Assembly (NCBI GenBank): GCA_963727955.1
Contig: CAVSII010000001.1
Location: 62,001-126,000, forward strand
Length of the DNA: 64,000 nucleotides
From: Bog-756 sp963727955
GTDB taxonomy: Bacteria > Actinomycetota > Acidimicrobiia > Acidimicrobiales > RAAP-2
Direction of reading: 5' to 3'
How positions within the stretch are numbered: position 1 is the first letter of the stretch; each line of letters opens with the position of its first letter. This document shows, in pieces, positions 34,214 through 42,208 of this stretch. The notes under the pieces are model-generated. The model did not search any database and had not been told where the DNA came from. It saw nothing but the letters and a program-made list of their open reading frames with translations. The translations under genes and the position numbers were made by a program.

Positions 34214-35200
34214 TCAGTTCTCGAGCAGCTCGGGATGGCGGGCGGCCACCATCCGTCGCATCCCGTCCTGCCAGTCCACCGAGGTCGTCCCCACCAGATC
34301 GTGCATGCGGGTCAGGTCGATCTGGACGCTGTCGATGGTGTCCCGGGTGGGGGCGAAGCGGGCCGGGGTGCCGGTGAGTTCGCCCAGGTAGCTGCACCAT
34401 TCCTCGATGCTGACCGCCTGGTCGCCTCCCCAGTTGACGGTGACGGCGGGCACGCTGGCCACTGCCAGCAGTCGGGGAACCATGGCGATGATGTCATCCT
34501 CGTGCAGCGGGTGATAGACGCTGGGCGCGTCGACATGGACGGGGATCTCGTTGCCGTTCAGCATCATCTCGAGGTGGATGGCCGGCCAACCACCTCTGTC
34601 CCCGTAGGGCACGGACAGCCGGGCGATGGTGGTGGGAAGGTGGAAGCGGGCCGCGGCCCAGCGGGCGGTGGCCTCGGCGGCGATCTTGCTGATGCTGTAG
34701 GTCCGGAGGAAGGGCCAGACACCGTGGTTGTCGCCGAGCTCGTCCTCTTCGGCGAAGACGTGGTGACCCATCGGTTTGTACACCCCGGTGGTCGAGCAGT
34801 GCAGAAAGGCGGCGGCGTCCCGGTGGTGCTCCATAAGGAGGGCGAGCCCACCGCTATTGGCGCCGAGGTCGCGCTCCCAGTCATTCGACTTGGACACGGC
34901 GAAGTGAATGACGTAGTCGGCGTCGGCAGGAAGGGCGTCCACGTCCCCCGCCGTCAGATCGATGGGTACACAGCGCACCCCGGCCGTCTCCAGGCGCTGC
35001 CGGGCCTCATGGTCCTTGAAGCGGGCCGCCCCCACAACCTGGTTGCCGAAGGACAGGGCTACGGCCACCGGGCCCGCCACTTGGCCGGTCACCCCGGTCA
35101 CCACGATGGTCTTGCCGGATAGGGGTCCGGTCAACGGCTCGGTTGACGGGGCCTCAGCAGACGGCTCAGGCTCATGAGACGGCTCAGGCTCAGCAGACAT
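34214..35200 (-). CDS. NAD-dependent epimerase/dehydratase (extended SDR)
   Basis: 328 residues. After a 25-residue Glu/Pro/Ser-rich repeat-like leader, the Rossmann motif is IVVTGVTGQVAGPVAVAL; the catalytic triad is visible as LHCSTTGVY (Ser/Thr) and TYSISKIAAEA (Tyr-x-x-x-Lys). VPYGDRGGWPAI and YHPLHEDDIIAMV belong to the substrate domain. It may make or modify a nucleotide sugar for the cluster. ATG 35200 follows aaggag; the Pro-rich leader is unusual for the family and may be dispensable. Confidence 0.83.
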   Translation of the reverse strand: MSAEPEPSHEPEPSAEAPSTEPLTGPLSGKTIVVTGVTGQVAGPVAVALSFGNQVVGAARFKDHEARQRLETAGVRCVPIDLTAGDVDALPADADYVIHFAVSKSNDWERDLGANSGGLALLMEHHRDAAAFLHCSTTGVYKPMGHHVFAEEDELGDNHGVWPFLRTYSISKIAAEATARWAAARFHLPTTIARLSVPYGDRGGWPAIHLEMMLNGNEIPVHVDAPSVYHPLHEDDIIAMVPRLLAVASVPAVTVNWGGDQAVSIEEWCSYLGELTGTPARFAPTRDTIDSVQIDLTRMHDLVGTTSVDWQDGMRRMVAARHPELLEN

Positions 35201-35621
35201 GGTGTCGGGCTCCTTGTGGCTGGCGTTCCGAGCGGCGCCGGAAAGAGGGCGGACGGAAGAGAGGGCGGACAGACAGAGGGCGGATAGAGGCCAGGAGTGC
35301 GGGATGGGCGGTCGCCGATCCTACCGGTTGACCCGATCATGGACGCCTGGGGTGCCTTGAGCCCACCGGCCCACCGGCCGACCGGCCTGCCGGCCCAGGC
35401 CCAGACGCCGGTAGGCGGTCATCCGGGGCCACCAGGTGAATCAGCAGGTCCCGACGGTGAATAAGCCGGACTGGGGAGGTCGATGTGGACACCGCCACCC
35501 TGTCTGCGTCATACTGTCTGTTCCGCCAGTTTTCGTCGGTGAGCGGTGTTTTCCCTGGTCACCACGTAATAGCCCGAGCGGACGACCAGTGATCCAACAG
35601 TAAGTAGGAAGTGACCCTCCC
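35201..35621. promoter_or_regulatory. Intergenic region upstream of whiB-like gene
   Basis: About 420 bp. It contains gggcgga-type repeats (about 35236-35290), a run of GGCC palindromes (35365-35400), and the whiB upstream region. TAATAG at 35567-35572 or TACTGT near 35513 could be -10 elements. No gene was recognised. Confidence 0.35.
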
Positions 35622-35852
35622 ATGAGTGCCACCTGGCGCAAGCATGCTGCCTGCCGGGGAATCGACCCGGACGTGTTCTATCCGATCTCCGACGAGGAGG
35701 CCGGTGAAGCCAAGGCCGTCTGCGATCAGTGCCCGGTCAGGGAAGCCTGCCTCGAGCATGCACTGGCCCATCGGGAGCGAGAGGGCATCTGGGGAGGGAC
35801 CACCGAACGGGAGAGGCGGCGGATCCACCGCCAGCGTCGCAAGTCGGCCTGA
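35622..35852 (+). CDS. WhiB family iron-sulphur transcription factor
   Basis: 76 residues. The four cluster-binding cysteines are Cys11, Cys34, Cys37 and Cys43 (CDQCPVREAC), followed by the turn GIWGGTTERERR and a basic C-terminus, RRIHRQRRKSA, which contacts DNA. WhiB-like proteins bind sigma factors and sense redox or nitric oxide, and they occur only in Actinomycetota, which supports the taxonomic call. The ATG lies 10 nt after taggaagtg. The long upstream region fits a regulated gene. Confidence 0.93.
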   Translation: MSATWRKHAACRGIDPDVFYPISDEEAGEAKAVCDQCPVREACLEHALAHREREGIWGGTTERERRRIHRQRRKSA

Positions 35853-35940
35853 GCCGGCACCACCCGGACGGTCCCCCCATCGGATCGACCTTTGCTCGTG
35901 CCCTGAACAGCCACCCGGTCTTGCCAGCCGCCCGGTGGCG

Positions 35941-36516
35941 GTGAACGTGCCCGACCGAGTGGATCGCCTTCGCACCGCACTCGGGCACCACCCGCCGGCC
36001 GACGATCGCGAGCGGCTGTCCATGGCCATCATGGACGTCGAACTCGGGCGGCTGCCCGCTCCTTTCGACGAGCAGGCGGACCTCACGCACGTGACCGCCT
36101 CCGCCATCGTGGTCGGCAACCGGGGGATCGTCCTCCATCGCCATCGTCGGCTCCACCGGTGGCTGCAACCGGGGGGCCATATCGAGGCGGGGGAGTCGCC
36201 TGAGGAGGCGGCCCTGCGTGAGTCGGTCGAGGAGACGGGGCTGGCTGTGGCCCACTTCGGGGGTCGACCGGTCCTCGTTCATGTTGACGTCCACCCCGCG
36301 GCCCGGAATCATGTCCACCTGGACCTTCGCTATCTGATGGTGGCACCGGACGACGATCCGGCACCCCCGCCGGGGGAGAGCCAGGAGGTGGCCTGGTTCA
36401 CCTGGACGGAGGCGGAGCGCTTGGCGGATGATGCCCTGGTCGGTGCCCTCCGTACGGCCCGTAGGCTGACCCGGGCCTCGTCGGCTCGGGGTGGTGATCA
36501 ACAGGAGGAGTGGTGA
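35941..36516 (+). CDS. NUDIX hydrolase
   Basis: About 191 residues. The NUDIX box is exact: GGHIEAGESPEEAALRESVE then ETGL (Gx5Ex7REUxEExGU). A strand region with HVTASAIVVGNRGIVLHRHR precedes it and DLRYLMVAPDDDPAPPPGESQEVAWF follows. It hydrolyses a nucleoside-diphosphate derivative; the substrate is not identifiable. The start is uncertain among GTGs at 35935, 35941 and 35947. Its TGA overlaps the ATG of the zinc-ribbon gene by one base (TGATG). Confidence 0.83.
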   Translation: MNVPDRVDRLRTALGHHPPADDRERLSMAIMDVELGRLPAPFDEQADLTHVTASAIVVGNRGIVLHRHRRLHRWLQPGGHIEAGESPEEAALRESVEETGLAVAHFGGRPVLVHVDVHPAARNHVHLDLRYLMVAPDDDPAPPPGESQEVAWFTWTEAERLADDALVGALRTARRLTRASSARGGDQQEEW

Positions 36517-37232
36517 TGGCCGAACCGTTCGACACCCTCATAAGGGTCCAGGAGCACGACACCACCCTCGATCAGCTTCGTCACCGGATGGAGGCGCTGC
36601 CCGAACGGGCCCTCCTCCGTGACCTGCAGAAGCGGCAGGCCGTCCTCGAGGCCGAGCTGTCCGAAGTGCAGGCGGGCGTGGACGATCTCGCTGGCCGACA
36701 GCGACAGCTGGAGGAGAGGATCGCGGCCGCGGCCGGCCGTCGCCATCAGATCGAGCAGAGGATGCTGACCGGTGAGGTCACGGCGTCCCGCGATCTGCAG
36801 GCCATGGACACCGAAGTCCACCAGCTGAGCTCCCGCCAGGAGCATTTCGAGGAAGAGGAGCTGGCCCTTCTCGAGGAGGAGGAGCCGCTCGACGTCCTGC
36901 TGGCCGAGCGGAGGAGCTCCTACGAGGAAATGGCGGCAGAGGCTGCCCGACTCACGGCGGCAGTGGCCGACGCCGAGGCCGACATCAAGGCGACCATCAT
37001 CACCGAGCAGGAACTGCGAGACGGATGCGCATCGGCCCTCCCGCCGGATCTGGCCGAGCGCTACGAGACCCTGCGGGCCCGGATGGGCGGGGTCGGGGCG
37101 GCCAGGCTGGTGGGCGACCGGTGCGACGGCTGTCATCTGACCCTTCCGGCCGTCGAGGTCGAGCGCATACGCGGCCTGCCGCCGGGCGAGTTCGCCACCT
37201 GCGATCAGTGCGACCGCATCCTGGTCCATTGA
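36516..37232 (+). CDS. Coiled-coil C4 zinc-ribbon protein
   Basis: 238 residues. Residues about 10-170 are a long antiparallel coiled coil (RQRQLEERIAAAAGRRHQIE, SSRQEHFEEEELALLEEEEP). The C-terminus has CDGCHLTLPAVEVERI and FATCDQCDRIL, a CXXC-CXXC zinc ribbon. This is the conserved family found next to histidine phosphatase or RNase H genes in actinobacteria, with a suspected nucleic-acid role. aggaggag lies 5 nt upstream. It forms an operon with the NUDIX and phosphatase genes. Confidence 0.85.
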   Translation: MAEPFDTLIRVQEHDTTLDQLRHRMEALPERALLRDLQKRQAVLEAELSEVQAGVDDLAGRQRQLEERIAAAAGRRHQIEQRMLTGEVTASRDLQAMDTEVHQLSSRQEHFEEEELALLEEEEPLDVLLAERRSSYEEMAAEAARLTAAVADAEADIKATIITEQELRDGCASALPPDLAERYETLRARMGGVGAARLVGDRCDGCHLTLPAVEVERIRGLPPGEFATCDQCDRILVH

Positions 37233-37278
37233 TCGATGACCTGACCGGAACCGATGGTGACCGGTCCCTTCGCCCTCC

Positions 37279-37875
37279 ATGCTGATCCTGGTGCGTCACG
37301 GGGAGTCGACCGGCAACGCCGACGGTCTCCTGCTCGGCCGGATGGACGCTCCCCTGACCGAGCGCGGACTGGCCCAGGCGGGAACGCTCGGACCGGCGGT
37401 GACCGGCTGCGGCCGGCTGATCTCCAGTCCCCTGACCCGGGCGCGCCGCACCGCCGAAGCGATGGGCACCGGGCTCGACATCGAGATCGACGACCGGTGG
37501 ATCGAAGTCGACTACGGCCAATTCGACGGCCAGCCCCTCGGATCAGTTCCGTCGGAGGTGTGGAAACTGTGGCGATCGGACCCCGATTACCGCCCGCCCG
37601 GAGGTGAAACGCTTACCGAAACGGGCCACCGGGTTCGGGAGGCCTGCGAGGAACTGTTCGCCAGCGACGGGACAGGCGCCCGTGGCCCGGCGCCGGTGGT
37701 GGTGGTGAGTCACGTGTCGCCCATCAAAGCGGCGGCCTGCTGGGCGCTCGGGTTGGGTGTCGAGGGAGCCTGGCGTCTCTACCTGGCCACCGCCTCGGTG
37801 ACCTGCATCGCCTGGGGGGTCGACGGGCCGGTCCTGCATCGGTTCAACGAGACCCGCTGGTCGGCGCCGAGCTGA
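37279..37875 (+). CDS. Histidine phosphatase (phosphoglycerate mutase-like) family protein
   Basis: 198 residues. LILVRHGESTGNADG holds the phospho-accepting His7 in Arg-His-Gly; SPLTRARRTAEAM, WIEVDYGQFDGQPLG and VVVSHVSPIKAAACWALG complete the active site with the second His. In related actinobacteria this domain is fused to or follows RNase H, and the zinc-ribbon gene 46 bp upstream fits that context. The exact substrate is unknown. Confidence 0.87.
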   Translation: MLILVRHGESTGNADGLLLGRMDAPLTERGLAQAGTLGPAVTGCGRLISSPLTRARRTAEAMGTGLDIEIDDRWIEVDYGQFDGQPLGSVPSEVWKLWRSDPDYRPPGGETLTETGHRVREACEELFASDGTGARGPAPVVVVSHVSPIKAAACWALGLGVEGAWRLYLATASVTCIAWGVDGPVLHRFNETRWSAPS

Positions 37876-37903
37876 CCGCTGGCCCCGACCTCGGTCGGGT
37901 CGA

Positions 37904-38527
37904 TCAGCTGAGCAGCCGGGTCATGGTGGCGGCCAGATGGCGCTGGGCGGCGGGGGCGCTCAAGTCGCGCCCGAAGCGCAGGGTGATCCATGACTCCCAC
38001 CCGGTGGGTACGTCGAGGACGTCGGCCAGGTTGGACCCGTTGGATCGGCGGGAGATCTCACGGGCGAAGGTGCGTGTGATCTGGTCGGAAAGGAGAGTGG
38101 CCAGCTCGTCAAGGACGTGATCGAGGAGGGGAGTGGCCGCCGGCCGCGACGGAACGGCATGGAGAACGGTGGCGATCTGCTCGTAGAGATGGCGTCGCTG
38201 TCGGCAGGTGGCGTCGATGCGTACGGACAGCGGTCCGACCGGCGGAACCGGGGCGATCGACGCTCGGGCGCGGAGGACCAGGGTGGCAGCGGCCACGCCG
38301 TACAGTCCCTCGATCCGGTAGTGGTTGAACAAGGTGCGCCAGGACACCTCGGCCCGTTCGGCCACCTGGCCGGTAGTGGGGTGAGGGTTGCCCGCTTGGA
38401 TCAGATCGATGGTGGCATCGGCCAGGTCGACCTTGGTGAAGTAGCCGCGAGCGGCCCGCCGGTCGCCGGGGACGGGACCGAAGATGCCGGATAGATCGAT
38501 CCCAGACGCGCCCCGCCCACCCGACAC
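37904..38527 (-). CDS. TetR/AcrR family transcriptional regulator
   Basis: 207 residues. The N-terminal helix-turn-helix is unusual in sequence but keeps the pattern: FTKVDLADATIDLIQAGNPHP, TTGQVAERAEVSWRTLFNHYRI. The C-terminal helices are Ala/Leu/Arg-rich, ending with AAQRHLAATMTRLLS. I set the start at GTG 38527; a TTG at 38551, five bases after TAGCCT, is a leaderless alternative. Its target is unknown; the neighbours are the phosphatase (convergent) and the amidohydrolase. Confidence 0.75.
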   Translation of the reverse strand: MSGGRGASGIDLSGIFGPVPGDRRAARGYFTKVDLADATIDLIQAGNPHPTTGQVAERAEVSWRTLFNHYRIEGLYGVAAATLVLRARASIAPVPPVGPLSVRIDATCRQRRHLYEQIATVLHAVPSRPAATPLLDHVLDELATLLSDQITRTFAREISRRSNGSNLADVLDVPTGWESWITLRFGRDLSAPAAQRHLAATMTRLLS

Positions 38528-38746
38528 TCGCCCCCGCCTCCCCCCACACAAGGTCCAGGCTAGGGGAGCATCGCCCGTTATGGACAGGAAAAGAAGCCCC
38601 ACCGAGTCGTTTTATCCCGGAGGGTGGCGCCACCGCGGCGGACGGTGTCGACGGGGGATGTCACGGGAAACGGCGGTCAGGATCCCGACCGGTCAGGAGC
38701 GGTCCGTATGAGGCGGCCCGTCAGGGACGAGAGGGCCGCCGGTACG
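38528..38746. other. Intergenic, no gene seen
   Basis: This lies between the TetR gene start and the amidohydrolase 3' end, both on the minus strand. It contains TAGCCT at 38557-38562 (minus strand), the probable -10 of the TetR gene. Nothing else is recognised. Confidence 0.35.
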
Positions 38747-40000
38747 TCATCCGGCTGGTCCGTGGCCGAGCAGGTCTTTGACCCAGCGCCCGCCCTTGAG
38801 GATGCCGTGGAGGTTGGCCCGGTCGGCCAAGACGGAGATGTTCTCCAGCGGGTCGCCGTCGACGATGACCAGATCGGCCAGCTTCCCGTCCTCCACCGTT
38901 CCCAGCTCGTGGTCGCGCCCCGTGAGCTGGGCACCGTGTTTCGTCGCCCACCGGATCACGTCGAGATTGGGTATGCCGATCTCCCGCACGTAGTAGTCGA
39001 GCTCGTCGGCGTAGGCGCCATGAGGGAGGAAGATGGCCCCGTAGTCATCGCCCAGTACCAGGCGTACGCCGGCGGCATTGGCCCGGGGGAGGATGTCGGC
39101 CATGGCCTCGATGTCCTCTTTCATCGAGTCGGTGAACCCGAGGCCCGTTCCCCCCATCGACCCGAGGAACCGCGAGGGGAAGAGCATCGAGGGGACCACC
39201 GGCGTCCCCGTCGCCACCAGTCGTTCAATGCACTCGTCGTCCATGCCGTCGCCGTGGTCGATGACGTCGATGCCCAGATCGAGGCCCATGAGTATGGCCT
39301 CACGGTTGGCGATGTGGCCACGGACCTTCACGCCCCGCAGATGGGCGGCCTCGATGCCGGCGCCCATCTCGTCGCGGGTCATCTCGATCATCTCCTTGGG
39401 CCCGATGGTCCCGTGCCCGCCGGTCACGAACATCTTGATGATCTCGGCGCCCTCTTTGATCTCGGCCCGCACCGACTTCCGGAACTCGGCGGGGCCGTCG
39501 CTCGGTCGGATGGCGCCCAGGGCGCCTACTTCCCAGTGGGGAGGGAAGCTCCGGTCCCCGGCGTGTCCGGTGGTGCTGACGTCACGGCTGCAGGGGACCA
39601 AGCGGGGTCCGGGGATGAGCCCGCGGTCTATGGCCACCTTCATCGATGCGTCGATGGCGAACGGGGCACCGGCGGAGACGGCGCTGGTGAAGCCGGACTC
39701 GAGCAGCAGGCCGAGGCTGTTGACGGCCCGGACGGCCTGGAGGGCCATCGGCTCTTCGAGGCCGAAGGGGGCCGGTGCCGAACCGAGGTTGTGGTAGGTG
39801 GCGTGGAAGTGGCAGTTGACCATGCCGGGCATGATGGTGCGACCGTTCAGGTCGATGACCCGGTCATCGGGGTTGACCGCCGGTGTCGGGCCGGTGCCCA
39901 CCGACACGATCCGATCCCCGTCCACCACGACGTGGGCATCGGCCACCGCCGGTCGCTCGCCGTCGACCAGGCAGGCTCGGATGAAGAACAGACGGCTCAC
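38747..40000 (-). CDS. Amidohydrolase family protein
   Basis: 417 residues of the metal-dependent hydrolase TIM barrel. Metal ligands are visible as MVNCHFHATYH (His-x-His), IIKMFVTGGHG (Lys), VKVRGHIANRE and DVIDHGDGMDD (His), and RLVLGDDYG (Asp). KLADLVIVDGDPLENISVLAD closes the composite beta-sandwich as in imidazolonepropionase-like or prolidase-like members. Substrate unknown. GTG 40000 lies 34 bp after the stop of the upstream alcohol dehydrogenase, so the two form an operon and may act in one catabolic route. Confidence 0.87.
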   Translation of the reverse strand: MSRLFFIRACLVDGERPAVADAHVVVDGDRIVSVGTGPTPAVNPDDRVIDLNGRTIMPGMVNCHFHATYHNLGSAPAPFGLEEPMALQAVRAVNSLGLLLESGFTSAVSAGAPFAIDASMKVAIDRGLIPGPRLVPCSRDVSTTGHAGDRSFPPHWEVGALGAIRPSDGPAEFRKSVRAEIKEGAEIIKMFVTGGHGTIGPKEMIEMTRDEMGAGIEAAHLRGVKVRGHIANREAILMGLDLGIDVIDHGDGMDDECIERLVATGTPVVPSMLFPSRFLGSMGGTGLGFTDSMKEDIEAMADILPRANAAGVRLVLGDDYGAIFLPHGAYADELDYYVREIGIPNLDVIRWATKHGAQLTGRDHELGTVEDGKLADLVIVDGDPLENISVLADRANLHGILKGGRWVKDLLGHGPAG

Positions 40001-40034
40001 CGGCCCCGCCCACCGATCGTCCTTACCGACCCGG

Positions 40035-40967
40035 TCATGGGTGGAGCACCACCTTGATGGCCCCGGTGCTCCTGTCCGTGGCCACCCGGAAGGCTTCGGG
40101 GCCGTCGTCCAGTGGGAAATGGTGGCTGATGAGGACCTCGGGCAGCTCGGGGAGGTCGACCAGCAGCCGGGCGGCCTGGTCGAACTCATCGGCGCTGTGA
40201 TGGTGGCCGTACATGAACGACGGCACCAGCGCGACCTCCTTGATCTGGAAGCCCATCCCCAGCGCCACCGTGTCCCAGAAGGTGGAAAGGACGCCGACCG
40301 TGCCCCCCGGCCGCACCCGCTCGATGGCTTCGTCGACCGAGCTCTGGGTGCCGGCGGCGTCGAGGACGGTTTCGTAGTCCTGCCCGATCGACGTCCCCGC
40401 TCCGAGCCGCTCGCCGGCGTGTGCGCGGGACGGGTGACGGGCCAGGATGTCCACCTCGGCTCCGACGGCACGGGCGGCGGCCACCGTACACAGCCCGACC
40501 GGCCCTCCCCCGATGACCAGGACCGGGGTGCCGGATCGCACCCCAGCCCGGTGCACGCCGTGCACGGCCACGGCCAGGGGCTCGACCAGGCAGCCGCTCT
40601 CCAGCGGGAGATCCGGCGGCAGTTCGTGGGCACAACTCGGGTCCACCCACGCCTCGTCGGCCATCCCCCCGTCCGCGCTGATCCCGTAGGCGGTGGCCAG
40701 CGCCCTCGGACACTGCTGCTCGTTTCCGGTCTGGCAGGGAACACAGGTGCCGCACGACAGGCGGGGCAGCACGGCCACCGGTGTCCCGTCGTCGAGCCGC
40801 CCACTGAACTCGTGTCCGAGGGTGACCGGCAAGGGCCCGAACGAAACCAGGTGGAGGTCGGAACCGCAGATGCCCGAGCTGACCACCGAGACCCGCACCC
40901 CGGCCGAAGGATCGGGGTCGACCTCTACCACCTCGATGCCGGCCCCGGTGCTCCTCACGGCGCGCAC
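40035..40967 (-). CDS. Zinc-dependent medium-chain alcohol dehydrogenase
   Basis: 310 residues. SGICGSDLHLVSFGPLPVTLGHEFSG holds the catalytic zinc ligands Cys and His-Glu. CGTCVPCQTGNEQQC is the structural zinc lobe. The coenzyme site is PVLVIGGGPVGLCTVAAARAVGA, and a following basic AARHPSR-like turn (ILARHPSR) hints at NADP preference. It oxidises an alcohol or polyol. At 310 residues it is shorter than most (about 345). It is followed by the amidohydrolase and preceded by the monooxygenase-like gene on the same strand. Confidence 0.87.
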   Translation of the reverse strand: MRAVRSTGAGIEVVEVDPDPSAGVRVSVVSSGICGSDLHLVSFGPLPVTLGHEFSGRLDDGTPVAVLPRLSCGTCVPCQTGNEQQCPRALATAYGISADGGMADEAWVDPSCAHELPPDLPLESGCLVEPLAVAVHGVHRAGVRSGTPVLVIGGGPVGLCTVAAARAVGAEVDILARHPSRAHAGERLGAGTSIGQDYETVLDAAGTQSSVDEAIERVRPGGTVGVLSTFWDTVALGMGFQIKEVALVPSFMYGHHHSADEFDQAARLLVDLPELPEVLISHHFPLDDGPEAFRVATDRSTGAIKVVLHP

Positions 40968-40971
40968 CGGA

Positions 40972-41277
40972 CTATCCCCCGGTGACCGAGCTGCGGTCGT
41001 TCACGGTCATCACGTTGGCGTCCGCCCCCACCACACGTGAGACGTGGTCGGTCATGAAGGCGTGCTCGTAGGGTTGTGCCTGGTGGTGGTCGAAGGCCTC
41101 CTGTGACTCCCAGCACTCGAAGAAGCGGAACCGGCACGCCCGGTCGAGATCCTCAGCCCACCAGTAATCGACGCAACCGGGGTCTCGCCGGCTCTGCTCG
41201 GACACCGCCCGGATGGCCGCCACCGTCGTCTCACGGTCCTCGGGTCGAAAATCCAGGTAACCGGTCAGGGCGTGCAT
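40972..41277 (-). CDS. Antibiotic biosynthesis monooxygenase (ABM) domain protein
   Basis: 101 residues, one ABM ferredoxin-like domain. HALTGYLDFRPEDRETTVAAI, then SRRDPGCVDYWWAEDLDRACRFRFFECWESQEAFDHH (the Trp-rich edge), and HAFMTDHVSRVV follow the family pattern. Such proteins are small oxygenases or isomerase-like enzymes, or have no known activity. The ATG at 41277 follows aggggaac. It lies 4 bp upstream of the dehydrogenase start, so it is the first gene of this operon. Confidence 0.85.
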   Translation of the reverse strand: MHALTGYLDFRPEDRETTVAAIRAVSEQSRRDPGCVDYWWAEDLDRACRFRFFECWESQEAFDHHQAQPYEHAFMTDHVSRVVGADANVMTVNDRSSVTGG

Positions 41278-41516
41278 GTGTTCCCCTGTCGCTCCGTGGT
41301 GGGCGGCAACCGAACCGGCAGGTGACCGGGTTCGGCAGCGGTGGCTCTTGGCGCGGCAATCTAACACCCGCCAGGTCTGTGGAGCTCGGCAACCGGGGCG
41401 GAACAGAGAGGGTACGGCGAGTGGGGGAACAACGGGGCGCTGCCCGTCGTTTGCCTCTACGGCGCTAGGGAGCCGGCGTCGTGCGACGTCGGGGATTCTC
41501 AGGATAGGAGTGAACC

Positions 41517-41945
41517 ATGGTCACAGCACTGGTGAAGCCTCTGTACACGGCCGAGGCCACCGCTGTCGGTGGTCGTGAGGGCCACGTACACAGCAGCGAC
41601 GGCCAGCTCGACATCGACCTCCGGCCCCCCGTCGAGATGGGCGGTCCGGGAGGGGCGAGCAATCCCGAAGAGCTCTTCGCCGCCGGATACGCCGCCTGCT
41701 TCCAGAGCGCTCTCGCTGTGGTGGCCCGGCGGAGCAAGGTCAGCGTCGACGGTTCCACGGTGACCGCCAAAGTGACCATCGGCACCATCGGAGGGGGCGG
41801 CTTCGGATTGGCTGTGGCCCTCGAGGTGCACATCCCCGGAGTGGCCGAGGATGTCGTCCAGACCCTCATGGACGGGGCCCACGCCGTCTGTCCCTATAGC
41901 AACGCCACCCGCGGCAACATCGAGGTGGTACTGGCTGCCAGGTGA
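41517..41945 (+). CDS. ohr: Organic hydroperoxide resistance protein (Ohr/OsmC family)
   Basis: 142 residues. The two redox cysteines are Cys61 (GYAACFQSAL) and Cys125 (AHAVCPYSNATRGN), and the family start YTAEATAVGGREGHVHSSDG and NPEELFAAGYAACF are clear. It reduces organic hydroperoxides using lipoyl thiols. taggag lies 7 nt before the ATG. No OhrR is adjacent. An imperfect palindrome, ccggcgtcg-tg-cgacgtcgg, at about 41472-41491 upstream is a possible operator. Confidence 0.92.
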   Translation: MVTALVKPLYTAEATAVGGREGHVHSSDGQLDIDLRPPVEMGGPGGASNPEELFAAGYAACFQSALAVVARRSKVSVDGSTVTAKVTIGTIGGGGFGLAVALEVHIPGVAEDVVQTLMDGAHAVCPYSNATRGNIEVVLAAR

Positions 41946-41967
41946 CCTCGGCCGGGCTTCCCGGTGC

Positions 41968-42192
41968 TCAACGTCGTCGCCTCCCCATCAAGCCGAAGGA
42001 CCGGAGGAGCTGGTTGGTCATGCTGTTGGTCGTGCGGTACACCTTTCGGCGTACGACCCGCTGGGCGTAGGACCCGGGGCCGCGGCTGACTGCCTGAACG
42101 GTGCCCAGGTCACGGGCGGCCCGGTACAGCTGGGATCGGATCGAGCTCCCGCCGGCCACCGAGCGATTGTCGCGCATTACGGTGAGCGCCAT
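41968..42192 (-). CDS. Small basic conserved hypothetical protein
   Basis: 74 residues, very basic, ending GLMGRRRR. SIRSQLYRAARDLGTVQAVSRGP and QRVVRRKVYRTTN give a helix-turn pattern I have seen in small actinobacterial proteins of unknown function. The ATG sits in CCATGG, which also holds a plus-strand ATG (42191) of a five-codon frame, so two opposite starts share the same bases. It is convergent with ohr. Confidence 0.6.
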   Translation of the reverse strand: MALTVMRDNRSVAGGSSIRSQLYRAARDLGTVQAVSRGPGSYAQRVVRRKVYRTTNSMTNQLLRSFGLMGRRRR

Positions 42193-42208
42193 GGATGAGT
42201 CGGCATGA
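42178..42208 (+). promoter_or_regulatory. TACGGT -10 and leaderless 5-codon frame before the LLM gene
   Basis: TACGGT (42178-42183) is 7 bp before ATG 42191, which opens a five-codon frame whose TGA (42206-42208) overlaps the ATG of the next gene (ATGA). This would load ribosomes for the downstream gene by coupling. Confidence 0.4.
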
